Shown: piece by piece, positions 1 through 7,659 of the stretch | Layout: the number at the start of each line of letters is the position of its first letter | Numbering within the stretch: position 1 is the stretch's first letter | From: an uncultured Sutterella sp. | GTDB lineage: Bacteria; Pseudomonadota; Gammaproteobacteria; Burkholderiales; Burkholderiaceae_F | Direction of reading: 5' to 3' | DNA: 18,797 nt | NCBI GenBank assembly: GCA_902477615.1 | Contig: CABSHY010000008.1 | Location: forward strand, 1 to 18,797 | The notes under the pieces: model-generated | Seen by the model: only the letters and a program-made list of their open reading frames with translations | Told to the model about the DNA's origin: nothing | The model's database searches: none | Translations under genes and position numbers: made by a program

Positions 1-104
1 TCCCAAGTCGTTTGACATATCAAACGTTTCTTGTGCCGATTTTCACCAATATGGATGTGACGCTCACGGCACAAGAAACGTTTGATATGTCAAACGACTT
101 GGGA
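1..104. repeat. Perfect 38-bp inverted repeat at the window edge (probable fold-back artefact)
   Basis: Bases 1-38 are the exact reverse complement of bases 67-104, separated by a 28-base spacer (39-66). The right arm reads as normal FadD coding sequence. The left arm replaces what should be the FadD N-terminal region, and the homology I recall with E. coli FadD (its PAFVNM segment, here PIFTNM) starts only at about base 36-39. A perfect 38-bp arm ending exactly at base 1 inside a conserved gene is typical of assembly or amplification fold-back at a contig end. A real cruciform or transposon end is much less likely. Confidence 0.85.
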
Positions 105-1598
105 GCTTATTTGCAATCTTTGCCCGGTATGCAAAAGGGCGATCGCGTGGCCATCATGATGCCTAACCTCTTGCAATACCCCGTGTCTTTATTTGGGATT
201 TTGCGCGCAGGTTTCATCGTTGTAAACGTCAATCCTCTTTACACGGCTCGCGAGCTTGAGCACCAACTCAAGGATTCTGGTGCCAAGGCCATTATCATCA
301 TTGAAAACTTTGCAAAAACGCTTGAGCGCGTCATTGATCGTACGCCCGTTAAGCACGTGATCACCACGCAAGTGGGGGACCTTTTCCCGTTTGCCAAGCG
401 CTTATTGGTCAACGCCGTTATTAAGCACGTCAAAAAGATGATTCCTCAATGGAATCTTCCCAATGCCGTCACCTTCCGTGAAGCCATGGAAAAGGGGCAT
501 GCACGAGGCTTAACCCCCGTCGAACTCAATAACGAAGATATCGCTCTTTTGCAATACACGGGCGGCACCACCGGTGTCTCCAAGGGTGCTATGCTCACGC
601 ACCGCAATGTAATTGCTAACGTCTTCCAAACGGGCCACTGGATTAGCCTTAAGTTTGAGATGTATAAAGAAGTGGCAATGACGGCTTTGCCCCTTTATCA
701 CATCTTTGCTTGCACGGCGATGCTCTCTTTCTTGAATTGGGGTGCTCGCAGTGTTTTGATCACCAATCCCCGCGACATGAAGGGTTTGGTTAAAGAATGT
801 CAAAAGTGGAAGTTCTCCATTTATACGGGTGTCAATACGCTCTATAACGCCTTATTAAATACCGAAGGCTTTAAGGATGTGGACTTCTCTCGCATCAAGA
901 TGACTGTTGCCGGTGGCACGCAAATCCAACAAGTCGTTGCCGAACGCTGGAAAAACACCACGGGCTGCGGCATTTTGGAAGCTTACGGTTTAACGGAAAC
1001 GAGCCCTGGCGTTTGTGGCAACTTGGCCGATGCACCTTGGGACGGCTCTGTCGGTTACCCGGTACCTTCCACCGAAGTGACGATCCGTGGCGAGGGCTTT
1101 AAAGACTTGGGCGTTTGCGATGATCCGAGCCGAATTCCTGAATTCACGGGTGAAATCTGTGTGAAGGGCCCGCAAGTGATGAAGGGTTACTGGAATCGTC
1201 CTGAAGAAACCGCCGGCGTTTTCCGCGATGGTTGGTTGCGCACGGGTGACGTGGGCTTTATGGACGCCACGGGCAAGATCACGATCACGGATCGTAAGAA
1301 AGACATGATTTTGGTCTCTGGCTTTAACGTCTATCCGAACGAAGTCGAAGGCGTGATTGCTTCGATGCCGGGTGTCTTGGAATGCGGCGTTGTGGGTGTA
1401 CCTCATGAGCGCTCCGGTGAAACCGTCAAGGCTGTGATTGTCTTAAAGGATCCGTCGATCACGAAGGACGATGTGGTGAAGTATTGCCGCACGCAATTAA
1501 CGGGCTACAAGATTCCGCGTCAAATTGTCTTTGTTGACTCATTACCGAAGACCGCCGTCGGCAAGATTTTGCGTCGCGAATTGAAAGACATTAAATAA
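3..1598 (+). CDS. fadD: Long-chain-fatty-acid--CoA ligase FadD, 5' truncated
   Basis: Activates long-chain fatty acids to acyl-CoA with ATP (fatty acid + ATP + CoA to acyl-CoA + AMP + PPi) at the cytoplasmic face of the inner membrane, feeding beta-oxidation or lipid synthesis. Counting residues from the TTG at base 12, the adenylate-forming motifs are YTGGTTG at 182-188, YGLTET at about 325-330, TGD at 411-413, then DRKKDMILVSGFNVYP, and the acylation lysine K518 in VGKILRREL. Similarity to E. coli FadD (561 aa) is high from GDRVAIMMPN to the end. The true start is outside the window: the frame is open to the left edge, the TTG at 12 lies inside the fold-back repeat, and about 40 native N-terminal residues are missing. 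A strong terminator follows. An annotation as a medium-chain or other acyl-CoA ligase is less likely given the FadD signature. Confidence 0.92.
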   Translation, partial: PSRLTYQTFLVPIFTNMDVTLTAQETFDMSNDLGAYLQSLPGMQKGDRVAIMMPNLLQYPVSLFGILRAGFIVVNVNPLYTARELEHQLKDSGAKAIIIIENFAKTLERVIDRTPVKHVITTQVGDLFPFAKRLLVNAVIKHVKKMIPQWNLPNAVTFREAMEKGHARGLTPVELNNEDIALLQYTGGTTGVSKGAMLTHRNVIANVFQTGHWISLKFEMYKEVAMTALPLYHIFACTAMLSFLNWGARSVLITNPRDMKGLVKECQKWKFSIYTGVNTLYNALLNTEGFKDVDFSRIKMTVAGGTQIQQVVAERWKNTTGCGILEAYGLTETSPGVCGNLADAPWDGSVGYPVPSTEVTIRGEGFKDLGVCDDPSRIPEFTGEICVKGPQVMKGYWNRPEETAGVFRDGWLRTGDVGFMDATGKITITDRKKDMILVSGFNVYPNEVEGVIASMPGVLECGVVGVPHERSGETVKAVIVLKDPSITKDDVVKYCRTQLTGYKIPRQIVFVDSLPKTAVGKILRRELKDIK

Positions 1599-1613
1599 TT
1601 TTGGCGCCTTTTT

Positions 1614-1647
1614 AAAAAGCCTCGAACCCAACGTTCGAGGCTTTTTT
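1614..1647 (+). terminator. Intrinsic terminator of fadD
   Basis: GCCTCGAAC (1619-1627) pairs perfectly with GTTCGAGGC (1633-1641) across a 5-base loop. The stem is preceded by an A-run and followed by six T. It starts about 20 bases after the fadD stop codon. Confidence 0.92.
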
Positions 1648-1817
1648 GCATCTCAAATTTGTACCAAAGTATTAGGTACCTTTGTGTAGTGAGAGGCATT
1701 TTTTTCACGTAATTTCATCTTCGTACAACAAACCCCCTATGTTTTATACAACCTTTTGTCGACCGATCTCATAGAATGGAAAATACTTTTCTAAAACAAA
1801 CATAAAGGTATTTAATC

Positions 1818-3149
1818 ATGTCAACATCCGATTCCGCCTGGAGTTCACGGTTAGGCTTTATTCTTGCTTCGGCAAGCTCCGCGATTGGCTTAGGCGCCAT
1901 TTGGAAGTTCCCCTACTGGGCGGGCACCAATGGCGGCGCTGCCTTCATTATCCCGTTCTTGATTTTCACGTTCACCATTGGTGTGGTGTTGGTGATGGCC
2001 GAATGTGCCATGGGCCGTGCCGGTCGTGGTTCTGCCGTTCATGCGCTTAAAAATATGGGGGGCCCCGTCTTTGCATTCGTCGGGGGCTTAGCGGTATTAA
2101 ATGCCTACATTATTTTGACCTACTATAGCGTCATCGGTGGTTGGTGCGTCTCTTACCTCTTTGAGTCGATCTTAGGTAATGTCTTAAGCAATGATGCCAA
2201 GGTCTTGGCTGACCAATTCAATGGCTTGGTCACCGATGGTCCGACCAATGTCTTTTTCATGTTCCTCTTCCTCACCGCTACTTGTGGCGTTGTGGCTCTG
2301 GGCGTGGAAAAGGGCATTGAAATGATTGCTAAGTATTTGATGCCCATTTTGTTCGTGTTGATGGTTTTGATCATCATCCGTACGATGATGATGCCCAATG
2401 CTTGGGAAGGCATGCAATTCCTCTTCTCCTTTAACTGGGAGCAAGTGAGCGCACAGTCCATTTTGAATGCCATGGGCTTTACCTTCTTCTCGCTCTCATT
2501 GGGTGCCGGTATCTTGGTGACCTATGGTGCCTATTTGAGTAAGAACACGGACATTCCGAGCTCTTCCGTTTGGGTGGCCTTCTTAGCTACGCAAGCTGCC
2601 CTTTTGGCTGGCGTGATGATCATCCCGGCGGCTTTTGCTTTCGGTATGGACCCGGCTGCCGGTCCCGGCCTCGTCTTCATCACGATCCCGATGATCTTTG
2701 AACACATGCCCGCAGGAGCATTCTTGGCCGTTGCCTTCTACATCTGCTTAGGCATTGCCGCTATCACGAGTTCAGTGTCTTTGTTGGAAGTGGTTGTCGC
2801 TTACCTCATCAACGAATGGCACATGCATCGTCGTTCTGCCACGATCCTTTGTTGGGGAACGCTCTTTGTGTTTGCTAGCATCCAAGCCTTAGGTTTCAGT
2901 ACTTTTGCTGACTTTACGGTTGCCGGTATGTCGCTGCTCGACTTCTCGGACTATGTTTGCTCCAACATCTTGATGCCGTTGGGCGGTTTGAGTATCGCTG
3001 CTTTGGCCGGTTGGATTGCATGGCCCACGATGAAGGCTCAAATGGTCTTGATCAAAGATCACAACCCCATCTATATCGGTTGGATTCGCTTGACCATTAC
3101 GATTTTGGCTCCGGCCTTGGTTGCCATCGTGTTGATTTCAGGTATTTAA
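1818..3149 (+). CDS. NSS-family sodium-dependent amino acid transporter, copy 1 (atypical gate)
   Basis: 443-residue inner-membrane symporter of the neurotransmitter:sodium symporter family (LeuT fold, COG0733 type), expected to import an amino acid with Na+. ATG at 1818 follows AAAGG at 1804-1808. Residue numbering coincides with LeuT through TM1: W8, GLGAIWKFPY at 24-33. The carboxylate-binding Tyr is Y103, the TM6 motif FFSLSLGAG is around 223-231, and the Na2 pair is T317-S318 in TM8. The outer gate is K30 with D378 (Arg and Asp in LeuT). Na1 ligands are altered: A27 for Asn, A257 for Asn. Unlike its three paralogues it has D5 instead of Arg before W8, and N332 instead of the TM8 Asp, so the cytoplasmic Arg-Asp gate is absent. 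It is the most divergent copy. Substrate is unknown. I saw no convincing promoter in 1648-1817. Confidence 0.9.
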   Translation: MSTSDSAWSSRLGFILASASSAIGLGAIWKFPYWAGTNGGAAFIIPFLIFTFTIGVVLVMAECAMGRAGRGSAVHALKNMGGPVFAFVGGLAVLNAYIILTYYSVIGGWCVSYLFESILGNVLSNDAKVLADQFNGLVTDGPTNVFFMFLFLTATCGVVALGVEKGIEMIAKYLMPILFVLMVLIIIRTMMMPNAWEGMQFLFSFNWEQVSAQSILNAMGFTFFSLSLGAGILVTYGAYLSKNTDIPSSSVWVAFLATQAALLAGVMIIPAAFAFGMDPAAGPGLVFITIPMIFEHMPAGAFLAVAFYICLGIAAITSSVSLLEVVVAYLINEWHMHRRSATILCWGTLFVFASIQALGFSTFADFTVAGMSLLDFSDYVCSNILMPLGGLSIAALAGWIAWPTMKAQMVLIKDHNPIYIGWIRLTITILAPALVAIVLISGI

Positions 3150-3179
3150 TCCAAGAAACTTCGACAATCAACAGTAAAA

Positions 3180-3218
3180 TGATGCGCCTTAGTGCCCGAA
3201 CAGCCTAAGGCGCATTAT
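3180..3218 (+). terminator. Hairpin after NSS copy 1, probable weak terminator
   Basis: ATGCGCCTTAG (3182-3192) pairs perfectly with CTAAGGCGCAT (3205-3215), loop 12 bases, beginning about 33 bases after the stop codon. The following stretch is AT-rich but lacks a clean T-run, so termination may be partial and read-through into the next transporter is possible. Confidence 0.6.
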
Positions 3219-3251
3219 CATTTAATAATAACTTTTATAAAGGTACTTTCT

Positions 3252-4589
3252 ATGTCTCAAAGCCGTTCTACCTGGGGCTCTAAAATCGGGTTCGTGCTCG
3301 CCAGTGCGGGCGCTTCGGTCGGACTTGGAGCCATTTGGAAATTCCCCTACTTGGTGGGCTCTAACGGGGGCTCTGCTTTCTTGTTCCCCTTCATTCTTTT
3401 AACGCTCACCGTGGGCTTGGTTTTGCTCATCGCAGAATTGGCTTTGGGTCGCGCAGGTGCCGGTTCCATCGTGACGGGCTTTCGTAAGTTGGGCGGCAAA
3501 GCCTGGGGACGCGCCGGTTACTTAGGTGTCGTCACGGGCTTTTTGGTTTTGAGTTTTTACTCTGCCATTGGCGGTTGGACCATTGCTTATTTCATTAATG
3601 CCTGTTTAGGTAACGGTCTTGTGGCCGACCAAGCACAGTTGGGCGCCCACTTTGCCCGCATTGCCGGCACGCCCGAAATGGCGATCGGCTTTCAAGCGCT
3701 CTTTTTGGTGATGACCGGCTGGGTGGTGGCCTATGGCGTGAGCAGCGGCATTGAACGCCTCTCCAAAGTGCTCATGCCCTTGCTTTTCATTTTGATGCTT
3801 GTTTTAATCGTGCGCTCGCTATTCTTACCGGGCGCAGAAAAAGGGCTGGCCTACCTCTTTAGTTGGAACCCTGAAGCCTTTACGGTAGACGCTTTACTGT
3901 CTGCCATGGGCTTTACGTTCTTCTCCTTGTGTTTGGGTAGTGGCTGTATGCTCACCTACGGCAGTTACCTTGATAAGGACACCGACTTGATTTATTCCTC
4001 CTCTTGGATCGCCGGGCTAACGATTTTGAGTTCCTTGCTCGGTGCCTTGATGGTGATGCCCTCCGTTTTTGCATTCGGTTTAGATCCGACGGCAGGCCCC
4101 GGTCTTACCTTCGTAACGATGCCCGCTATTTTCGCGCAAATGCCCGCTGGACACCTCTTTGCCATTGCGTTTTATGCTTGCTTGCTCGTTGCTGCCATTA
4201 CGAGTTCGGTCTCTATGCTTGAAATCGACGTGGCGTTCTTGCACGACGAATGGAATTGGTCTCGTCCCAAAGCCGTAGTCGTGACGACCGCTTTATTGAT
4301 GTTTGTGGGAAGCTTTAGCGCTTTGTCTTTCGGCCCCTTAGCCGACGATAAGTGGATTGGACGCAACTTCTTTGATTGGGTTGACTATTTAACCTCCAAC
4401 ATCAGTTTGCCCATTGGCGGTTTGATGGTGGCTGTTCTCTCGAGCTGGCTCATGTGGGACAAGGTCAAACCAGCCATTTCGGGAGCAAATCACGAAATGC
4501 GTAGCGCCACGACCTACAAAGTGCTTCGCATCGGCATTGCCGTTTTTGCGCCGATCTTGGTGATTACGGTTTTGATGACGGGCATTTAG
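3252..4589 (+). CDS. NSS-family sodium-dependent amino acid transporter, copy 2
   Basis: 445-residue LeuT-fold transporter. The ATG at 3252 is chosen because AAAGG (3239-3243) lies 8 bases upstream and the protein then begins MSQSRSTWGSK like its paralogues. A GTG at 3192 in the same frame sits inside the upstream hairpin and is not credible. Conserved features: R5 and W8 of the cytoplasmic gate, GLGAIWKFPY at 24-33 (A27 replaces the Na1 Asn, K30 replaces the gate Arg), FYSAIGGW in TM3 with the substrate Tyr, FFSLCLGSG in TM6, and the Na2 Thr-Ser in AAITSSVS. The TM7 Na1 position is Thr, and DWVDY supplies the outer-gate Asp. TM6 has Cys where copies 1, 3 and 4 have Ser in the LeuT S256 position, which suggests a different substrate preference (inference). 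Confidence 0.9.
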   Translation: MSQSRSTWGSKIGFVLASAGASVGLGAIWKFPYLVGSNGGSAFLFPFILLTLTVGLVLLIAELALGRAGAGSIVTGFRKLGGKAWGRAGYLGVVTGFLVLSFYSAIGGWTIAYFINACLGNGLVADQAQLGAHFARIAGTPEMAIGFQALFLVMTGWVVAYGVSSGIERLSKVLMPLLFILMLVLIVRSLFLPGAEKGLAYLFSWNPEAFTVDALLSAMGFTFFSLCLGSGCMLTYGSYLDKDTDLIYSSSWIAGLTILSSLLGALMVMPSVFAFGLDPTAGPGLTFVTMPAIFAQMPAGHLFAIAFYACLLVAAITSSVSMLEIDVAFLHDEWNWSRPKAVVVTTALLMFVGSFSALSFGPLADDKWIGRNFFDWVDYLTSNISLPIGGLMVAVLSSWLMWDKVKPAISGANHEMRSATTYKVLRIGIAVFAPILVITVLMTGI

Positions 4590-4611
4590 GTCCAAACCCT
4601 CGTCTCTAAGG

Positions 4612-4651
4612 AAAAGAGCTCATTGCGGTCTTCGTAATGAGCTTTTTCTTT
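4612..4651 (+). terminator. Intrinsic terminator after NSS copy 2
   Basis: AGCTCATTGCG (4617-4627) pairs with CGTAATGAGCT (4633-4643) with one G-T wobble across a 5-base loop. The stem is flanked by an A-run upstream and T-rich sequence downstream. Confidence 0.88.
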
Positions 4652-4658
4652 TGAGTTT

Positions 4659-4678
4659 CATAAGCCATTTGGCTTATG
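4659..4678. repeat. Perfect 8-bp inverted repeat in the intergenic region upstream of the ABC operon
   Basis: CATAAGCC (4659-4666) and GGCTTATG (4671-4678) with a four-base ATTT loop, directly downstream of the copy 2 terminator. There is no T-run on either side. It could be a protein-binding palindrome or an RNA hairpin; the role is unknown. Confidence 0.5.
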
Positions 4679-4723
4679 GATGGACTAGAAGTTCCTCTAA
4701 TGAAGGGGCACAATTTTTCTTAC

Positions 4724-4802
4724 GTCACCTGTTTGGGTGACCGAACCGAGAAATTGGACGACAAATAAACCCGGTTAAGGGATGTCGGACCGAACCTACA
4801 AT
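4724..4802 (+). promoter_or_regulatory. Candidate control region of the ABC operon
   Basis: Contains an inverted repeat GTCACC/GGTGAC (4724-4729 and 4736-4741), a 9-bp direct repeat GACCGAACC (4739-4747 and 4788-4796), and the short palindrome-like AACCCGGTT between them. A TACAAT at 4797-4802 resembles a -10 box, but I find no good -35 and it lies very near the ribosome binding site GAGGGA. Read this as a possible regulator-binding region, not a mapped promoter. Confidence 0.3.
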
Positions 4803-4815
4803 AAGAGGGATACAA

Positions 4816-5784
4816 ATGATTAAACAGCGATCTTTAGTCATCGCCGTCGCCGCTATTTTGGGCATGACCGGCATGACATTATCAACAGCACAGGCCGCTC
4901 CTGTACCAACAACGGTCGGTTTAGTGCAACTGGTTGAACACCCGGCATTGGATGCCGCCAATAAAGGGATTGTCGATGCAATGAAGGCACGTGGTTTAAA
5001 CGTCACGTTTGACCAGCAAAACGCCCAAGCCGATCAGTCCAATTTGAGTAATATCTCTCAACGCTTCGTCACTCAAAAGTATCCTCTCATTTTTGCCATT
5101 GCAACGCCTGCTGCTCAGTCCGTTGCCAATGCCACCGATAAAACGCCCATTGTCGCCACTGCTGTGACGGATTTTGCTGTCGCTAAGCTCGTCAAAGACA
5201 ATGCCAAGCCCGGCACCAACGTTACGGGTTCCTCAGACTTAAACCCCGTGGCTGCACAATTAGACCTTTTGATGCAATTGGTTCCTAATGCTAAAACCAT
5301 CGGCACGATTTACAACTCCTCTGAAATTAACTCAGAGTTCCAAATTGCCATTTTGAAAAAAGAAATGGCTCGCTACAACTTAAAGCTTGTTGAGTTGACC
5401 GTCTCCAACATTAACGACGTTCAACAAACAGCTCGTAGCATGGTGGGGAAGGTTGACGCCATTTATGTTCCTACCGATAACGTCATTGCTTCTGCCATGC
5501 CCGTTCTTGCCAAGATTACCAATCGCGCAAAGATTCCTGTGATTACCGGTGAAGAAGGCATGTGCGTTAATGGCGGTCTTGCCACCGTTGGTGTTGATTA
5601 CTACAACTTGGGCAAGATTGCCGGCAACATGGGTGCAGACATCCTTGAAGGCAAGGGCAAACCGCAAACGATGCCCATTCGCTATCAAACCGAATTTAAG
5701 GCCAAAATCAACGAAAAAACGGCCAAACGCATCGGTATCAAGATCCCTGAAGCTGTCACGAAATACGCTGAATTTATCAAGTAG
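4816..5784 (+). CDS. ABC importer periplasmic substrate-binding protein, TrpX type
   Basis: 322-residue periplasmic binding protein of the ABC_sub_bind family (PF04392, COG2984), the family of streptococcal TrpX, which delivers tryptophan or tyrosine to its permease. A Sec signal peptide occupies residues 1-27 or 1-28 (MIKQR n-region, hydrophobic core, STAQAA cleavage site). The two-lobed fold is indicated by VGLVQLVEHPALD near the mature N-terminus, IFAIATPAAQ, GTIYNSSEINS, DAIYVPTDN and PVITGEEGMCVNGG. RBS GAGGGA is 5 bases before the ATG. It is the first gene of an operon with the permease and ATPase that follow; a stable hairpin follows its stop codon. The actual ligand is not proven from sequence: aromatic amino acids are the family-based guess. 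Confidence 0.88.
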   Translation: MIKQRSLVIAVAAILGMTGMTLSTAQAAPVPTTVGLVQLVEHPALDAANKGIVDAMKARGLNVTFDQQNAQADQSNLSNISQRFVTQKYPLIFAIATPAAQSVANATDKTPIVATAVTDFAVAKLVKDNAKPGTNVTGSSDLNPVAAQLDLLMQLVPNAKTIGTIYNSSEINSEFQIAILKKEMARYNLKLVELTVSNINDVQQTARSMVGKVDAIYVPTDNVIASAMPVLAKITNRAKIPVITGEEGMCVNGGLATVGVDYYNLGKIAGNMGADILEGKGKPQTMPIRYQTEFKAKINEKTAKRIGIKIPEAVTKYAEFIK

Positions 5785-5799
5785 TGACATTAGATGTTC

Positions 5800-5843
5800 G
5801 CAATAGACCCCCAAAAGGGTCTATTGCCCACTTCGTTTTTTTT
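5800..5843 (+). promoter_or_regulatory. Intercistronic hairpin between binding protein and permease genes
   Basis: GCAATAGACCC (5800-5810) pairs perfectly with GGGTCTATTGC (5817-5827) over a CCAAAA loop. Eight T follow at 5836-5843, but 8 bases away from the stem. This is a stable 11-bp stem inside an operon. It probably acts as a leaky terminator or 3'-end stabiliser, giving more binding protein than membrane components. Confidence 0.7.
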
Positions 5844-5861
5844 GTTTTTGGGGATAGTTTC

Positions 5862-6731
5862 ATGATTGATATTTTGATACCCACCATCGGCCAAGGGTTG
5901 TTGTGGGCCATTTTAGCCATCGGCGTATTCATTACATTCCGCGTCTTAGACTTAGCTGACTTATCCGTTGAAGGGTCTTTTCCTTTGGGTGCAGCGGTCG
6001 CCGCAAGCGCATTGGTTTCGGGCTACAGCATTACAGTTGCCTTTGTTCTAGCGATGATCGCCGGCGCCTTGGCCGGCGTTGTGACGGGGATATTAACCAC
6101 CAAACTTAAAATTCCAGCCCTCTTAGCTGGGATTTTGACCATGATTGCGCTCTACTCCATCAATCTTCATGTAATGGGACGAGCCAATATTGCGCTTTTA
6201 CGCGTGGATACGGTTTTCTCCATCATTACTGATTGGGGACTTAGCGAAGACATGACCTCGCTCTTAGTGGGCGCTCTCGCCGTAGCCATAGTCGGTTGCA
6301 TTGTCTATTGGTTCTTTGGCACGGAACTCGGAACCGCCATTCGTGCTACCGGATGCAACGATCAAATGGCGCGAGCTCAAGGTGTCAATACCAATTCCAT
6401 GATCGTTTTAGGTCTTTTAATCAGTAACGCTTTGGTTGCCCTTTCCGGTGCTCTTGTTGCTCAAAGCAACGGCTTTGCCGACGTCGGCATGGGCGTGGGC
6501 ACCATTGTGATTGGTTTGGCCTCTGTCATCATCGGTGAAGTTCTCTTTGGTGCAAAAAGTTTTCTCAATAGCCTCATTGCTGTCATTTTGGGCTCCATTG
6601 TCTACCGTTTGGTCATTGCCATTGTTTTGCAAATGGGGATGCCGCCCAACGATTTAAAACTCTTTACGGCAGTGCTAGTGGCTTTTGCTTTGGCACTTCC
6701 CCTCATCCGCGAGCGCTTTGCTCATCGTTAA
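5862..6731 (+). CDS. ABC importer permease, TrpY type
   Basis: 289-residue integral inner-membrane permease of the BPD_transp_2 family (PF02653, COG4120), forming the translocation pore of the importer with the flanking binding protein and ATPase. The ATG at 5862 is preferred because GGGGATAG lies 8 bases upstream and the protein begins MIDILIPTIGQGLLWAILAI. An in-frame start at 5784 would overlap the preceding stop and run through the hairpin. It is composed mostly of hydrophobic helices, with a cytoplasmic segment ELGTAIRATGCNDQMARAQG that matches the ATPase-contact loop of the family, and a C-terminal positively charged tail (RERFAHR). Lies 19 bases before the ATPase gene. Confidence 0.88.
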   Translation: MIDILIPTIGQGLLWAILAIGVFITFRVLDLADLSVEGSFPLGAAVAASALVSGYSITVAFVLAMIAGALAGVVTGILTTKLKIPALLAGILTMIALYSINLHVMGRANIALLRVDTVFSIITDWGLSEDMTSLLVGALAVAIVGCIVYWFFGTELGTAIRATGCNDQMARAQGVNTNSMIVLGLLISNALVALSGALVAQSNGFADVGMGVGTIVIGLASVIIGEVLFGAKSFLNSLIAVILGSIVYRLVIAIVLQMGMPPNDLKLFTAVLVAFALALPLIRERFAHR

Positions 6732-6750
6732 TGACTTTTAGGACAATGCC

Positions 6751-7539
6751 ATGCTTATCGTTAAAGATGTAAAAAAGACGTTCTTTCCTGGAAGCGTCAA
6801 CGAGAAAAAAGCCCTTCAAGGGGTCAACCTCACCCTCAACGACGGTGATTTCGTTACCGTCATCGGCAGTAACGGTGCCGGTAAATCCACCTTTTTAAAT
6901 TCCGTGGCAGGCGTTTTCCCGGTCGACTCCGGCTCCATCACGATTGACGGCGTGGATGTGACGCGTATGCCCGAACATGTCCGCGCCCAATACATCGGTC
7001 GCGTATTCCAAGATCCGATGAGAGGAACGGCGGCCAACATGATGATTGAAGAAAATCTTGCCATGGCTTCTCGTCGTGGTAAGCGCCTTGGGCTAAAGTG
7101 GAGTGCTCAAACAGAAGAAACGGCGCACTTTCAAGAACTTTTAAAGCTCTTGGACTTGGGACTTGAAAACCGTATGACGGCTCGTGTCGGTCTTTTGTCG
7201 GGCGGTCAACGTCAGGCCTTAACGCTTTTGATGGCAACGCTCGTTCGCCCCAAACTTTTGTTACTTGACGAACACACCGCAGCGCTCGACCCCAAAACGG
7301 CTGAAAAAGTTTTGCAATTGACCGATCGCTTCGTTAAAGAGCAACAACTCACCACGCTCATGATCACGCACAACATGCGCGATGCCCTGCGCTTTGGCAA
7401 TCGTTTGTGCATGATGCATAACGGCAGAGTCATTGTTGATGTGGCCGGTCAAGAAAAAGAAAAGCTGACCGTACAAGATCTTTTGGGCTTATTTGAAAAG
7501 GCCGCTGGCGAAGTCAGCGACGCTATGATTTTGGGTTAA
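6751..7539 (+). CDS. ABC importer ATP-binding protein, TrpZ type
   Basis: 262-residue cytoplasmic ATPase (COG1101 type) that powers the importer. All nucleotide-binding motifs are intact: Walker A GSNGAGKST at 39-47, Q-loop Gln87 in RVFQDP, signature LSGGQ at 149-153, Walker B LLLLDE at 169-174, D-loop AALD, and switch His207 in MITHNM. AGGA at 6740-6743 precedes the ATG. Third and last gene of the operon; no terminator hairpin is obvious after the stop. The last two sense codons overlap a candidate -35 element for NSS copy 3. Confidence 0.92.
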   Translation: MLIVKDVKKTFFPGSVNEKKALQGVNLTLNDGDFVTVIGSNGAGKSTFLNSVAGVFPVDSGSITIDGVDVTRMPEHVRAQYIGRVFQDPMRGTAANMMIEENLAMASRRGKRLGLKWSAQTEETAHFQELLKLLDLGLENRMTARVGLLSGGQRQALTLLMATLVRPKLLLLDEHTAALDPKTAEKVLQLTDRFVKEQQLTTLMITHNMRDALRFGNRLCMMHNGRVIVDVAGQEKEKLTVQDLLGLFEKAAGEVSDAMILG

Positions 7540-7559
7540 GTCGCATTTAGAGCTACAAT
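7531..7559 (+). promoter_or_regulatory. Candidate sigma-70 promoter of NSS copy 3
   Basis: TTGGGT (7531-7536) and TACAAT (7554-7559) with a 17-base spacer, about 100 bases upstream of the NSS copy 3 start codon. The -35 has only partial consensus, so this is a suggestion. If used, the transcript begins with a roughly 95-base leader that holds an 8-bp inverted repeat (GAATAACC 7589-7596, GGTTATTC 7624-7631). Confidence 0.35.
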
Positions 7560-7659
7560 AGTTAAATTCTTTCTCAAAAAAAAAGCTTGAATAACCTTCT
7601 TGAGACTGACGGGGATCCGCACTGGTTATTCTCATGCTACTAACAACAGGACTTTAACT

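Noticed and set aside
1..104. Transposon terminal inverted repeat or hairpin telomere
   Set aside because: The right arm is native FadD coding sequence and there is no transposase or target duplication. The arm ends exactly at the window edge, which fits an assembly fold-back better.
1648..1817. Sigma-70 promoter for NSS copy 1
   Set aside because: TTGTCG and TAGAAT are present but only 10 bases apart; no pair with acceptable spacing was found.
3192..3251. Upstream GTG start adding 20 residues to NSS copy 2
   Set aside because: It lies within the hairpin after copy 1 and has no ribosome binding site. The ATG at 3252 has AAAGG at proper spacing and matches the paralogues' N-termini.
7600..7659. 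Upstream start adding 20 residues to NSS copy 3
   Set aside because: It has no good RBS and the extension lies in a structured leader. CAGGA precedes the ATG at 7660.
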